NCBI GenBank assembly: GCA_035771165.1
Contig: JAWNZC010000473.1
Location: 5,487,501-5,551,500, forward strand
Length of the DNA: 64,000 bases
Direction of reading: 5' to 3'
Origin: Paragorgia papillata
Lineage: Eukaryota; Cnidaria; Anthozoa; Scleralcyonacea; Coralliidae
Both the position numbers and the translations under genes were made by a program. The stretch's first letter is position 1. Each line of letters starts with the position of its first letter. Positions 11,559 to 20,965 of this stretch are shown here, piece after piece. Below the pieces are notes generated by a model. The model saw only the letters and a program-made list of their open reading frames with translations, did no database searches and was not told the origin of the DNA.

Positions 11559-11868
11559 ATGTCCAGCAGTGAATCAGATTCTGAAATCAGTTATCAGTCT
11601 GATGACTCGGACATAAACTTTATTCGGGGATATGGTGTGATAGAGGATGCAGAAATCAATGTCGATGAAAATTCACATGAATATTCCAGCCGAGAGGAAG
11701 GTATTTAATAAAATTCCACATTAGCATGTTGCCGAAGAACCTTTGGCCGACGAAGACTGGTTGGAAAATTACAACAGAGAAGAACAGGAACGGTTAGAGG
11801 TCGAGGAAAAGCTAACGAAAAGACTAAATGCTTCCGTGGAAACAGGTGAATGGTACTCAAAACATTGA
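11559..11868 (+). pseudogene. Broken acidic protein fragment
   Basis: From ATG at 11559 a 49-codon frame encodes a serine/aspartate-rich start (MSSSESDSEISYQSDDSD...) and stops at 11708. From about 11728 a second frame, shifted by one base, encodes PLADEDWLENYNREEQERLE and continues to a stop at 11868, or to a possible donor at 11846. This looks like the acidic N-terminus plus charged helix of one protein, broken by an indel and stop. The 24-bp GT...AG gap is too short for an intron and does not restore phase. The function is unknown. The layout recalls cnidarian P2X7-like C-terminal-domain proteins, but the cysteine-rich part that would identify them is missing. Confidence 0.4.
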
Positions 11869-12301
11869 CCCATGCAATTCTTGTTTTAATATGCCATATG
11901 CCGTTTAGCGATGTGTTTACACTCTGGTCTTTGACCATGAATACTTGGAAATACACAAATCCCAAGATGACTCAGTCACCTTACTTTTTGTTAGTTCGGT
12001 TTTGTTTGACCAGGTAACACGCAATATCTTCTCGCATTCCTCAGGCTTGAAATGATCTGAGTGTTGAAGTTTTCGAAGGTTCTAAGCCACGTTTTGCCTT
12101 CACGAAATCAACCCAAATTTTTTTTCCGCTTTTTACGGCTTCAGGCCGGTGTGAAGACTTACATCCTTGAGACTAGCTTTATTCGTACAATTGGCAGCAA
12201 CACAACTAAACACCATCTTTTCACAAGCTTTCCAACGATACAGCAAACGCAAATATAATGTAGATGTCGAAATTTATAGCATGAAGCCTTGAAGGCGCCA
12301 A

Positions 12302-12454
12302 GTTCGCAGGTTGCTCAAAAGTTCCACTTAAAATGTTTGAATTTCACGTAATGTGATGTTCAAGTTTAACTTGATTATATTAACTTTGACTAGGTCATCA
12401 CATTATGTGAAATTCAACATTTTAAGTGGAACTTTTGAGCTACCTGCGAATTGC
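12302..12454. repeat. 153-bp imperfect palindrome
   Basis: Arms of about 65 bp with TTCGCAGGTTGCTCAAAAGT on the left and ACTTTTGAGCTACCTGCGAA on the right. MITE-like, with no clear target duplication. Confidence 0.7.
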
Positions 12455-12647
12455 AATATTGCAATCTTTTGGTAAACGAACATCCAGTTTGGCAGTAAGG
12501 CCGCAGACCCCAAAATGTCGCCATTTTGGAAATGTCCAGTTACTTGTCAAGACTATTAACCTTCAATCGAGATCGATCGAAATCTTTATGTTGACCTAGC
12601 ATGAAAGGGAACGGAAGGGATTACCACTTTCCTGCTCCCAATCCCTT

Positions 12648-13387
12648 CAGTGGCGTGGTGGCAGGGGGAGCCGGGGGGGGGGGGGGTTGGGGTTGCAGAA
12701 GGGGCGCCAAAACTAGCAGGGGCGCCAAAACTTAACAAAATAAACCTATTTCTTTGTATAGCTAGGTCTTCAATGGGGGGATATAAAGATCTGAAATCTG
12801 TAATCTTTTGTGTTTTCTATGAAGTTTTATAAACTTCAGAATTCTGTGAAATCTCACTCAAGGAAATGGCATATCAGAGACTCTAGATTTCGGGGAGCAT
12901 GCCCCCGGACCCCCCTAGAGGTTTGGCGCTACTTCGCCGCTTGCATTGGCGTGGTCTTTGAGAGAACCCGTTGTTTGTTGTAATATTATATATTGCTACT
13001 TCAGTTATTTTAAAACAAAAAATTTGATCATTTGTCAAATACAGTAATGTATTTTTTTATTTTTTTCAATTTTTGTTTTTTTGGGGGGGGGGGGGGGGGG
13101 GGGAGGAGGGGCGCCAAAGCTAATCTGGCCACCCCAGCCTGAAACTGGTGCTTACTTTGTTTCGCCACCGTGGTTTCGCGCACGAATTTGTTATTCTTTG
13201 ACCCTGACGCTGAAAACACCCTAATCCTAACCCTGATCCCAACCATCCTAACCCTAATTCTAACCCTGATCCCAACCCCAATCCTCACCCTTACCCTAAT
13301 CCTAACCCTGATCCCAACCCTAACCCTAATGCATATTCGTGCGCGAAACACAAAGTAATAACCCTGAAACTTGCCACCACGCCACTG
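12648..13387. mobile_element. 740-bp hAT-type non-autonomous element
   Basis: It starts CAGTGGCGTGGTGGCAGGGG and ends with CCACCACGCCACTG. It is flanked by 8-bp direct repeats with one mismatch (AATCCCTT at 12640, AATCCCCT at 13388). CAGTG termini and 8-bp duplications are the hAT signature. It holds the CATGCCCCCGGACCCCCCTA module shared with other hAT-type copies here, two long G runs (about 12670 and 13082), and a CCCTAA-like array. No transposase. Confidence 0.85.
13201..13332. repeat. Degenerate telomere-like CCCTAA array
   Basis: About 130 bp of CCCTAA, CCCTGA and CCCAAC units inside the hAT-type element. Both flanks carry inverted TTTCGCGCACGAAT. TTAGGG is the usual animal telomere unit. 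Here the copies are imperfect and internal, so this is not a chromosome end. Confidence 0.7.
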
Positions 13388-13662
13388 AATCCCCTCCGTT
13401 CCCTTGGCCAACATGAAGATCTCAATCGATTTTGTGGCTCGATCTGAACATTGCGGAGGAGGCTAATTTTCGGAGGGCTAGATTATAGTTCGCGCGCGCC
13501 GCTTTATGGGAAGGCCTTGAAAATATGCAAAATTGAAATCATGATAGTCACGAGAAATGGTAAGGTGTGTTCGATGTATTTGTACTTTTTGGTTTTGAAT
13601 TAGAACCATGGATCCCTAACTTTACATCAAACGCTAATTTGGTTGGTTGTTAATATTAAATT

Positions 13663-15255
13663 ATGGAGTCCTTCGTTCAAAGCTATAGTGAAGATCGTTT
13701 TCAGACCGCCGTAAACAGGAATTTTCTTTGTCCAATTTGTTCGAACGTTTTGAAAGAGCCAGTTCAGTGCCAACGAAACCAACACTACTTCTGCACGCCT
13801 TGTATAACCAAGCATTTACAAGACAACACACAGACATGCCCTATGTGTATTGAAAAACTGACAGTGGAAACGCTGGTCAAACCCCCAAGAATTGTGTCAG
13901 ATTATTTGTCTAGTCTATTGATCAGCTGTGACTATTTCGAAAGAGGGTGTCGTGAAGTGGTAGAGCTTGGAAATCTTAGAAACCATGTTGCTGATTGCAG
14001 TTTTTGCCCTGTCGCTTGCTCAAACGGAAAATGCATGACTATTGTAAACAAGAAGGACCGGGAAGACCACGAGACTAAGGTTTGTGAATTTAGACTCGTT
14101 CAGTGCCAAAATTGCGATGAAGAGATGTCGGATAAGAGGTATAAGGAGCATGGATGTCTGTTGAGCAAGGAGGTGAATAAACTGAAGTTAGATTTGGCGG
14201 AGATAAAGGAGAAGTTTGCCCAAATGCACAATACACAAGAGGAAGTACTTAAAGAGGTCAGAAGTGTAATGGCTGAAATAAAAGTTATGAAGAGGAATGA
14301 AGTGGCTGCACAAACTGTGACATGTCCGAGTGCAAGAGAAGATATTGTAGTTCTAGGAGGTTATACATATAACCAGGGGAAAAAGCTTTGTCTAAGTTCT
14401 GTAGAGGAGTTCAACTGGACCAAAAGGTCTTGGACATCTCTATCTGCTATGAAACAGCAAAGAGCTTCGGCTACTTCAGCCTGTTTTGAAGGCAAAATTA
14501 TTGTTGCAGGTGGCCATAGTTGGCAAACCTTGGAAGGAATCACCGATGGAATTGAACAAATGTTATTTGATCAGGAACAGGAACGATGGCTAGACTTTCC
14601 TGTCAAATTACCATACAAGTGTGCTGGTCATAAAACTGTGATTCATAACCAGTGTCTGCTTCTTGTTGGGGGATTAATCGAGCATAAAAGGAATTCTTGC
14701 ACCAATGCTGTCCATGAAGTTCAGCTTAAACCCCCATACACCTCAACATGTCAATCTCAACTGCCTCATCCAATTTCCTATCATGGCTTAGAACATTTTG
14801 ATGATAAAATTCTAATTATTGGAGGTTCAACAACTGGTTTTGCAGATGGAATTGTTGATAAGGTTTTGCTGTATGATACAAATACTTATGATTGTAAAGA
14901 GATGGCACCACTACCTTTTTTTATGTGTGATATGGCCACAGTGAGATGGGGAGATGAAGTGATTATTATGGGAGGTTTTAATGTCAAGGAAGAAGCGTTA
15001 AACACTGTGTTTATGTACAACTCTAAGACAGGGCAGTGTAAAACATTACCATCCATGAAGCATAAGAGAGCTGAAAGTGCAGCAGTTATTTCAGGAAATG
15101 CAATTGTTGTCATGGGAGGGTGTAGTAATGCAGGGGAATATCTTAATTCTGTTGAGTATTTTACCTTTGAGAATTATGTGTGGCAGGACCTCCCTCCCAT
15201 GATTGAAGAGAGAGATCAGCTAACTGCTGTAGCAAAACCTGTAAATATTGTTTAA
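13663..15255 (+). CDS. RING / TRAF-type zinc finger / kelch-repeat protein, probable E3 ubiquitin ligase
   Basis: An intact single-exon frame of 530 codons. Residues 23-62 form a RING finger: C23, C26, C36, H41, C44, C47, C59, C62 give C3HC4 spacing that binds two zincs and recruits an E2 enzyme. Residues 89-165 hold paired Cys/His sets (C89, C96, H108, C112, then C119, C124, H136, C141, then C148, C151, H163, C165) as in TRAF/SIAH-type zinc fingers. Residues about 168-215 are charged and heptad-like, a likely coiled coil for self-association. From about 228 to 525 six segments with a hydrophobic stretch then GG (for example IVVLGG, IIVAGG, IVVMGG) form kelch blades, predicted to make a substrate-binding beta propeller. 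The first in-frame ATG at 13663 lies before the RING with no competing upstream start. No signal peptide or membrane segment, so it is probably cytosolic. Domain calls are seen in the sequence. Ligase activity is inferred and no substrate can be named. Lack of introns may mean a retrocopied founder. Confidence 0.92.
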   Translation: MESFVQSYSEDRFQTAVNRNFLCPICSNVLKEPVQCQRNQHYFCTPCITKHLQDNTQTCPMCIEKLTVETLVKPPRIVSDYLSSLLISCDYFERGCREVVELGNLRNHVADCSFCPVACSNGKCMTIVNKKDREDHETKVCEFRLVQCQNCDEEMSDKRYKEHGCLLSKEVNKLKLDLAEIKEKFAQMHNTQEEVLKEVRSVMAEIKVMKRNEVAAQTVTCPSAREDIVVLGGYTYNQGKKLCLSSVEEFNWTKRSWTSLSAMKQQRASATSACFEGKIIVAGGHSWQTLEGITDGIEQMLFDQEQERWLDFPVKLPYKCAGHKTVIHNQCLLLVGGLIEHKRNSCTNAVHEVQLKPPYTSTCQSQLPHPISYHGLEHFDDKILIIGGSTTGFADGIVDKVLLYDTNTYDCKEMAPLPFFMCDMATVRWGDEVIIMGGFNVKEEALNTVFMYNSKTGQCKTLPSMKHKRAESAAVISGNAIVVMGGCSNAGEYLNSVEYFTFENYVWQDLPPMIEERDQLTAVAKPVNIV

Positions 15256-15780
15256 AGCCATATCAAGGATTAACAATTCAATGAGTTACATACATTAAAC
15301 TGTATCTGTATAATATTGTTAATTTGTAACAGCATACACATTTGAATAAGTGCTCATGGCACCAGCTAGCCTCATCCCCAGTGCATTTATGAGACAAGGT
15401 CTGGTGGTGAGGTAAAATTTTCCAATACAGTAAGACATGTTAAGCAGTCAACACCCTTGAGGTGTCTGCATGCTTTGAGGTTTGTATTATGGATTGTGCA
15501 ATTTTAGTTTTAATTTGTGCAGTGTTAGTTACATGTAATTACAGGACTGGTACTTTAAGAAAATTAAAATGTTCAATTATTGTTTCCCTCTGATAAACTT
15601 AAGCTAATTAATTAATAGTTGCTTCTGTCTGAAGAAGAGTTTGTGAACAAATTTAATACTATAATTGGTTCTTATCACTATTGCTGAGTAATAATTAAGT
15701 TTTAGTGAAAAAGAACTGAATTGTGCAGGATATAGCTGAATAATTTATAGGGCTTCATACAAGAACTTGTAATTTACATA
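15256..15780. other. 3' flank of the kelch gene
   Basis: AT-rich sequence with no further exon. No canonical AATAAA was seen soon after the stop. AATTAAA near 15562 is a possible weak polyadenylation signal. Confidence 0.4.
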
Positions 15781-15878
15781 GCTGCAAAACCAGAGGAGGT
15801 GTTCAGCCTATCCCACAATGCTTTGCGAACAAACTATATTATCAAATGTAGCGGGCGGAAGTTGTCGTCATTCGGATC

Positions 15879-16109
15879 ATGGAAGTGATAGAGAGCGAGT
15901 CTAGTGCGTTGAAGAAAGATCAGTTGATCGTGTTGTATTGTATCGAAGAAGAGGAGAGAACTTATGTGTTTAACACAGCAAATTCGTTTTGTTTATATGG
16001 TCGTATTGCTCATATGAGTTTGATCGAGAAGTTGGAGGAAAGAAGAATTGTTTTACTTTACGATATCGACAATGATGACGCTTTGTGTGAAGGTTCTATC
16101 TTGCTGTGA
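15879..16109 (+). CDS. Small 76-residue protein, unrecognised
   Basis: An open frame from ATG at 15879 to TGA at 16107, 88 bp inside the left TIR end. Composition looks like real protein: acidic and hydrophobic stretches such as DQLIVLYCIEEEERTYVF and KLEERRIVLLYDIDNDD, suggesting a small alpha/beta domain. AATAAA follows at 16156, a sensible polyadenylation signal about 47 bp after the stop. It is convergent with the minus-strand exons that end near 16.58 kb. No family was recognised. It may be an accessory protein of the element, or a last exon of a transcript starting elsewhere. Confidence 0.45.
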   Translation: MEVIESESSALKKDQLIVLYCIEEEERTYVFNTANSFCLYGRIAHMSLIEKLEERRIVLLYDIDNDDALCEGSILL

Positions 16110-16582
16110 TTTTACTGTATGTATTGTTATAGTTATTAAAACTGATTGTAATACCAATAAAAATTGTTTTTTACGAACACCTAAGTTTGACGTTCTTTTG
16201 AACTATCTAACGCCGTGAAGTCATGCGTCATATTTTTTTAATATTCGGACTACTTGTCATTTGTTTAAAATACGTTGTTGACTTTATAGGAAATTATAAG
16301 AAATAGTCGTTTAGATTTCCCATTTTGTTGTTGTTTTATGTATATATATATCCCTTATCACTTCTGTTGTTTTAAGAGTTTTGACACTCGTTATATCTTA
16401 ATAAATATAAGACAAATGCCGAAATGCGTCGCTAAATTATGTGGATATGATAATATACACTAGTTGTAACCAGTACACTTGGCTGAGTAAGATCATTTTG
16501 CATTAGCCAGAGCCCAGAACAAACGCTAAATGCCTGGACCAGGAATTCAAATTTCACAGCAATACATGAACGTGCACTATAC

Positions 16583-16669
16583 CTGCACTTCTGGTTCCAC
16601 ACTATATTCAGAGTGCTTCATGTCTTCGCATCTTGTTACTTTGCCAACACATGCAACATTCACATGTGC
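16583..16669 (-). CDS. Exon of unrecognised minus-strand gene (third of three)
   Basis: An acceptor TTATTATTTTAG precedes the exon and a GTATAG donor-like site follows. It encodes 29 codons in phase 0 (AHVNVACVGKVTRCEDMKHS...). If the donor is not used, reading on gives one valine and then a stop, so this may be the terminal exon. It joins in phase with the exon at 17116-17247. Confidence 0.55.
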
Positions 16670-16745
16670 CTAAAATAATAATAAACCCCAGCTTATCATA
16701 AAGTACACATGACAATGGAAGTAATTGTTGTACAAAGAAGACTTA

Positions 16746-16905
16746 GGGCGCTTTCCAATTGACAAGTTTAGACCGGTCAGTCCGGCCAGAATGGACTTGC
16801 TTTTGATTAGGACCAAGTTTTCCAGTCAGACCATCCCAGGTCTCAAACGAATCGTGTTCCATTTAACCGGACTGACCAGTCTAACCGTGCAAATGGAAAG
16901 CCCCC
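16746..16905. mobile_element. 160-bp Harbinger-type MITE nested in the 3.4-kb element
   Basis: Ends GGGCGCTTTCCA and the inverted GGAAAGCCCCC. The inner arms share ACCGGTCAGTCCGG and its near complement. TTA stands directly outside both ends (16743-16745 and 16906-16908), the target duplication typical of PIF/Harbinger elements. It lies in the intron between two minus-strand exons, so it inserted after the larger element. Confidence 0.75.
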
Positions 16906-17115
16906 TTAGTTTCCTCCAGGGTTGCTGGTATCCACAGAGACTCACAAGTAAGTATGTGGTAAACACAGATGTGCAGACCATGCTTGCAAATAATTATGCA
17001 TACAGCCTGTAGATAACAGTATCTGTATAACTTTGTGCTATTATAATATTAACAACAGTTGTTAAATTTTTATTGCAATATTTAAATAGCACAAAGTGTA
17101 CAGTACTAAACTTAC

Positions 17116-17247
17116 ATGAATTGGCATTTTCATGCAGTCACGAGACACATTACTCCACATTGGGCCTCTGAATAGATGATTAAAGCGCTGACCAAATTCT
17201 GAAACCATTGTAGAGTGCCATAAATCATAATCCTGTGGCATGGATAT
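17116..17247 (-). CDS. Exon of unrecognised minus-strand gene (second of three)
   Basis: Exactly 44 codons in phase 0 between acceptor GATACATAACAG and donor GTAAGTTT. It encodes a segment with aromatic residues (QDYDLWHSTMVSEFGQRFNH and LFRGPMWSNVSRDC). Both neighbouring exons join it in phase 0, which supports a real gene. No motif was recognised. Confidence 0.65.
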
Positions 17248-17434
17248 CTGTTATGTATCAGAAAAAAAATGTGCACATAAGTTTATTGATTAACATACAA
17301 TTTTGAGCACCTGTGGAAAAAAGTCCTCAAATATTATTAAACCACAAACTGCAATTACAGGAAGCAAAAATAGATAATTATATATAATTATAGTGAACTC
17401 ATCTAACAAATTAGTACAAGAAACACAAACAAAC

Positions 17435-17792
17435 CTGTTGTGTGTTAGTACAAGTAAAAATTTTTATTTGGTATTCAACCAATCCAAAAGGCATCCGACT
17501 CATTGGCATAAGTGTGTCTGTACCATCTGGTCTCCTCACACCAACACACTGAGCAAACATTAGCAGCAGATTTTCCTTTCCTGCATCCTGCAAATTTTTC
17601 ATAGCTTCCAGAGAAAGGGAGACAAATTTAGAAGCATTTGACTTTATACCACTAGATTTAGCAACACTTGCAAATAGATTATCACCAACATTCAGAAGCT
17701 CATCATGTGGTAGAAATGCACACACTCTGGAAAGCAGCTTGGTCAATGATTCAGCACTATCCTTCTCCACCAAAAGCACAAAGTTCAATAAT
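17435..17792 (-). CDS. Exon of unrecognised minus-strand gene (first of three)
   Basis: An open frame of about 119 codons ends at donor CAACAG|GTTTGT in phase 0. It has hydrophobic heptads (LTKLLSRVCAFLPHDELLNV, FVSLSLEAMKNLQDAGKENL), so it is probably alpha-helical. The frame has no ATG at its start. A possible acceptor is AAATAAAG before 17792. In the same frame just upstream, after two stops, lies another protein-like stretch (about 17810-17975, CTVDEVEKLFSIDYEDVTIS). How this exon joins the Myb-like exons is unclear: either a second gene begins here, or there is a frame problem between them. Confidence 0.55.
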
Positions 17793-17929
17793 CTTTATTT
17801 TAATCATGTCAACATCATTGACACAGGTTGAATGAGTGGAATTCTTTCGTTGTGAATGAACATGCTTATTGTAACATCTTCATAATCAATGCTGAATAGC
17901 TTCTCAACTTCATCCACAGTACAGTACCT

Positions 17930-18760
17930 TTCTTTTTTAGAACATTTACAATTCTTGAGCGAATTGAAGTAGCTATACAAACAGGAATATCACTTCATTG
18001 AAATACTATTCATAAATACATATTAAAAATACAATTTATAAAAGGTATAAATAAGGGGCAAGAATAAAGGTGGAATCGAACCGACCTCACACTATGATAA
18101 TGTAAATACCAATAGTTTGTTCACCAGAATTATCCTGATTTATAGCCCCTATAGTCTCACTTTTATAAGCATTAAAGTTTAACAAGTGTATTTATATCAT
18201 TAAAATTGATATTCTTACCAGTTCTTGATGTTGGACCACAGGAATTACTTAAAAAAGTACGTGCTTCTTGCCAGTAAGGATCTGTTACACGAAGTGAAGG
18301 CCATTCATTATTCGTCTTCTGAAGGTCTTTATGTAAGGCAACAAATTGTACCAAAGCAGAGTCTTCCTCTTCTGACCATGGTGGTTGTCTAGTTCGTTGC
18401 TCAGAGCAATCCAACGACTAAAACATAAATTCCCTTTTAGCTAAGCTTTACAAAACTGACTAGAAGACTACACATCTACAACAGATGCGATTATTAAACT
18501 ATAACCCATATTAGCATTTAACCCCAAGCGGCCAAGCATGTAATTATAACAAGCAAACATACATTACACAGTCTGCTGCTCAGCTGTTTCTGATTATAAT
18601 TCATTAAAGAAATGCTCCTTACCTCTTCAGAAGAAAATAACGATGGACGTGGACGTACAGAATGTTCATACTCAGCTTCGGCACGCAACAGCTTGTCTTT
18701 TTTTGGAGTATCGCCGCTAGGTACGCGATGTCTCTTCTCACTGCTTCTGTTCGACGCCAT
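17930..18760 (-). CDS. Myb/SANT-like DNA-binding protein, spliced
   Basis: Exon 1 (18623-18760) runs from ATG to donor GTAAGG, 46 codons, basic and serine-rich. Exon 2 (18219-18417) encodes 66 codons plus one base. It begins after acceptor TATGTTTTAG and contains PPWSEEEDSALVQFVALHKD, then NEWPSLRVTDPYWQEA, then SCGPTSRT. Exon 3 starts at about 17973 after TTTGTATAG and continues in phase as TSIRSRIVNVLKKK. The W-SEEED, WPSL-YW and R-S-RI pattern fits the three helices of Myb/SANT-like DNA-binding domains. Such proteins accompany some DNA transposons, for example Harbinger. Position just inside the right TIR fits a role in binding the element's ends, an inference. The 3' structure is uncertain: in phase, exon 3 reads on to a stop at about 17870. 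Confidence 0.65.
18055..18149 (-). ncRNA. tRNA-like or other Pol III RNA candidate (95 nt)
   Basis: On the minus strand GGGGC at the 5' end pairs with GCCCC at the 3' end, and AUAAA pairs with UUUAU next to it. Inside are two short hairpins and GGTTCGATTCC, a perfect Pol III B box as in the T arm of tRNAs. The length (95 nt) exceeds a normal tRNA and the T stem is imperfect, so it is not a standard tRNA. A TTTT run follows about 10 nt later. It could be a tRNA-derived SINE fragment, a vault-RNA-like gene or a tRNA pseudogene. It lies in the intron after Myb exon 2. Confidence 0.35.
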
Positions 18761-19208
18761 TTCGAACAACACAAAAAACGATATATTTTAAAAACACAAT
18801 AAGGACAAACGAAAGGAGACTTAAGGAGACTTAACCGTTTTAAGAAACTAGCTACCATATACTTTCGATCGAAACACTTCTAGTTCACATTTGCCTTATC
18901 GAAAGTTCATTTCTACTCTCATACATTATGTGGATTAAATCACTTTACCTTGTGTATAGTTTAACACGTCAGGAATAATTTGGAATTACGTCCAATGAAA
19001 TGCGTAGAAACACTGGGATAGATAGCTTTATCTCTTTATTAGTTACATAATTTTGAATTAATAGTGAATTAACTCCATAATTGTCGATTACCACGTCAAA
19101 TTCCGAGTTTCTTGCCACGGCATTTCACGAGGAAAACACGACGCCATGTTGTCGTCCTCCGCGAAATCCACCGCAAAGTACCCTGGGATAGGCTGAACAC
19201 CTCCTCTG

Positions 19209-20799
19209 CTGCAAAACTATCTTTGGACTTTGGACTAGTCTATTTTTGTGAGTATATAATATCATGATGCCTGATGTAGAATTTGAGGGTAAGTGCCATT
19301 GGTTTTGGGATTCTAAGTACAGTATTTGATTCACTCTATTGTACTGTATTTGATTCAGAATTGGTCTAGCTAATTAATATGTCTGATGGGATTCACTCGT
19401 AGTGACAATCATAAATGAAATTTTGGGTGTTTTGATGGTCCTAGAGGTGTGCATTCACTCACAATTATACAGTATTGGAAGATTCCTGTTTTGAATTTGA
19501 TTGGTTTCTGGTTTCAAAGTTAGCCTGCAAGCAGACATTTTGTGACAACCCCCTGCTCCCATGTACATTTTAAGACCAAATCAGGACCATTTCTATTTTC
19601 TGGCTGGGAATTGACCGGCAATTCATAGTTAGCTATTTTTAGCCCAAAGTATGCGGCTGCGCATTTCACATGCTGACGCAGCGCAGTGCACGAATGTGAT
19701 AGGCTGCGTAGCCGGCGCTGGGGATTGGGACGGACAGTGAAGTTTTTTCCCGGAATAGTGGAAATGGAATATACTCATTAGTGTACTAACTAGCGATTTC
19801 ATCCAGTTGGGTTTGGAGAAAAGGGACTCGTATGGCAATTTCTGTGTTTTTCGAAGAGCTGTGTTGACTATAATGGGATAAGGTCAGGATAAAACTCGCC
19901 GATTTTTTGCTAGTGGAAGAAATCAATCCGAATCACTGACTGAAAGAGCACATCCTCTTTGACCCTGGCATTTTAATCGGGATATTTGCTCGAGAGCTTC
20001 AAGATATATATCTGTGCTCATTGCTCAAGACAGGATTATCAATTAGATTACTAGTATTGAACTATCCTGATTCCTGAAAAGTCAAGAAGGATTCGAAGGC
20101 GAATCTTGAAAGGCGATAGAAGACAAGTAGGTGCCATTGTAGTGCTGTTTAATAGTTGTCCAAGTTAGTGTTGCGATGAATTTCATATATTTATAACTGT
20201 ATAAACAAGCACTGGAATATCCGTCGGTAATTAATAGTTTTATTCTTTTTTGTCGAGTACACTAGTAACAGAAGGGCACTATAAATTAATTATCGTAATA
20301 TTGTCGAGTATCTCTTCTCTGTTAGCGTACACCTAGTAGATACAATTTGAGACTTTTTGCAAGTGAAGTTTATTATTAAAACGTAGACGACACGCCGTAT
20401 AGAAGAGTTGATCGGAATTTTAATAGGCGACAAGAAAACCTGTTGAATTTGTTTTCTGCGAGGTTCGTGAGCGTGTCATGGTATCAGTGTGTGGATTGAT
20501 ATAAACCTATAAGAAAACCGAAATTCGTTCGCGGTGAAAACTTCAAATTTGCTGAAACTCCAAAGAGAATACGCGTGTTATTATTTTGAATTGTTAAGGG
20601 TGACCGGATACTACTTACGGCATACCGTCCTGCCATACCGGATTTAACCGGTAGATATTTATCGGATCCCAAAATTTTTGTCAGTGTAGTTTACACATGA
20701 AATTAAGAAAAAACCCAACAAATTAAACATGTTTTACTTCCGTAGCCTGATGAATGTGTGACTGGTAGTTGGAGCAGTCAAACGTTGTTCACGTTCCTC
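19209..20799. other. No certain gene
   Basis: Right of the 3.4-kb element. A short frame from ATG at about 19263 ends in GAG plus a consensus donor GTAAGT, so it could be a tiny first exon, but no partner was found. GC-rich palindromic GCTGACGCAGCGC lies near 19670. Otherwise AT-rich sequence without features. Confidence 0.4.
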
Positions 20800-20965
20800 T
20801 CTGACGAACGTTTAATAGGGCCTTCGTTCGAAACGTTATAGACTCCTACGTTCCTTGTTTCAGCAGTATATCCAACATTACTATATTTCGATTTGTGTTT
20901 CAACATGCACTATCTACGCGGCTACGCGCATGCAGCACACTATAGCTACTTTGATTTCAAACTTG
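20800..20965 (+). mobile_element. Penelope-like 3' tail with hammerhead-like motif
   Basis: CTGACGA, then GGGCCTTCGTTC, then GAAACGT at 20801-20835 has the CUGANGA...stem...GAAA order of a minimal hammerhead, with about 9 extra bases inserted before the stem. The following ACTCCTACGTTCC...TATATTTCGATT tail matches 63880-63960. No reverse transcriptase is present, so this is a short 3' remnant. Confidence 0.45.

Larger units (their letters stand above)
15791..19208. mobile_element. 3418-bp TIR element with 9-bp target duplication and Myb-like gene
   Basis: The left end starts CAGAGGAGGTGTTCAGCCTA and the right end is its inverted copy (about 25 bp nearly perfect, then diverged). The 9-bp duplication CTGCAAAAC stands at 15782-15790 and 19209-19217. 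Inside are a plus-strand 76-codon ORF near the left end, minus-strand exons of a Myb/SANT-like gene starting near the right end, three further minus-strand exons, a tRNA-like RNA candidate and a nested 160-bp MITE. No DDE/D, RNase H-like or rolling-circle transposase was recognised. A 9-bp duplication is known for Mutator and KDZ elements, but superfamily membership is not shown. The good splice sites suggest the cargo was recently functional. Confidence 0.85.

Noticed and set aside
11701..11724. 24-bp GT...AG intron joining the two acidic frames
   Set aside because: Too short for splicing, and it does not restore the reading frame.
13028..13414. 128-codon minus frame with RVRIRVRV repeats
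   Set aside because: Translation of the CCCTAA-like array and G run inside the hAT-type element.
16725..17012. 95-codon plus frame
   Set aside because: It spans the nested 160-bp Harbinger-type MITE and an intron of the minus-strand exons.
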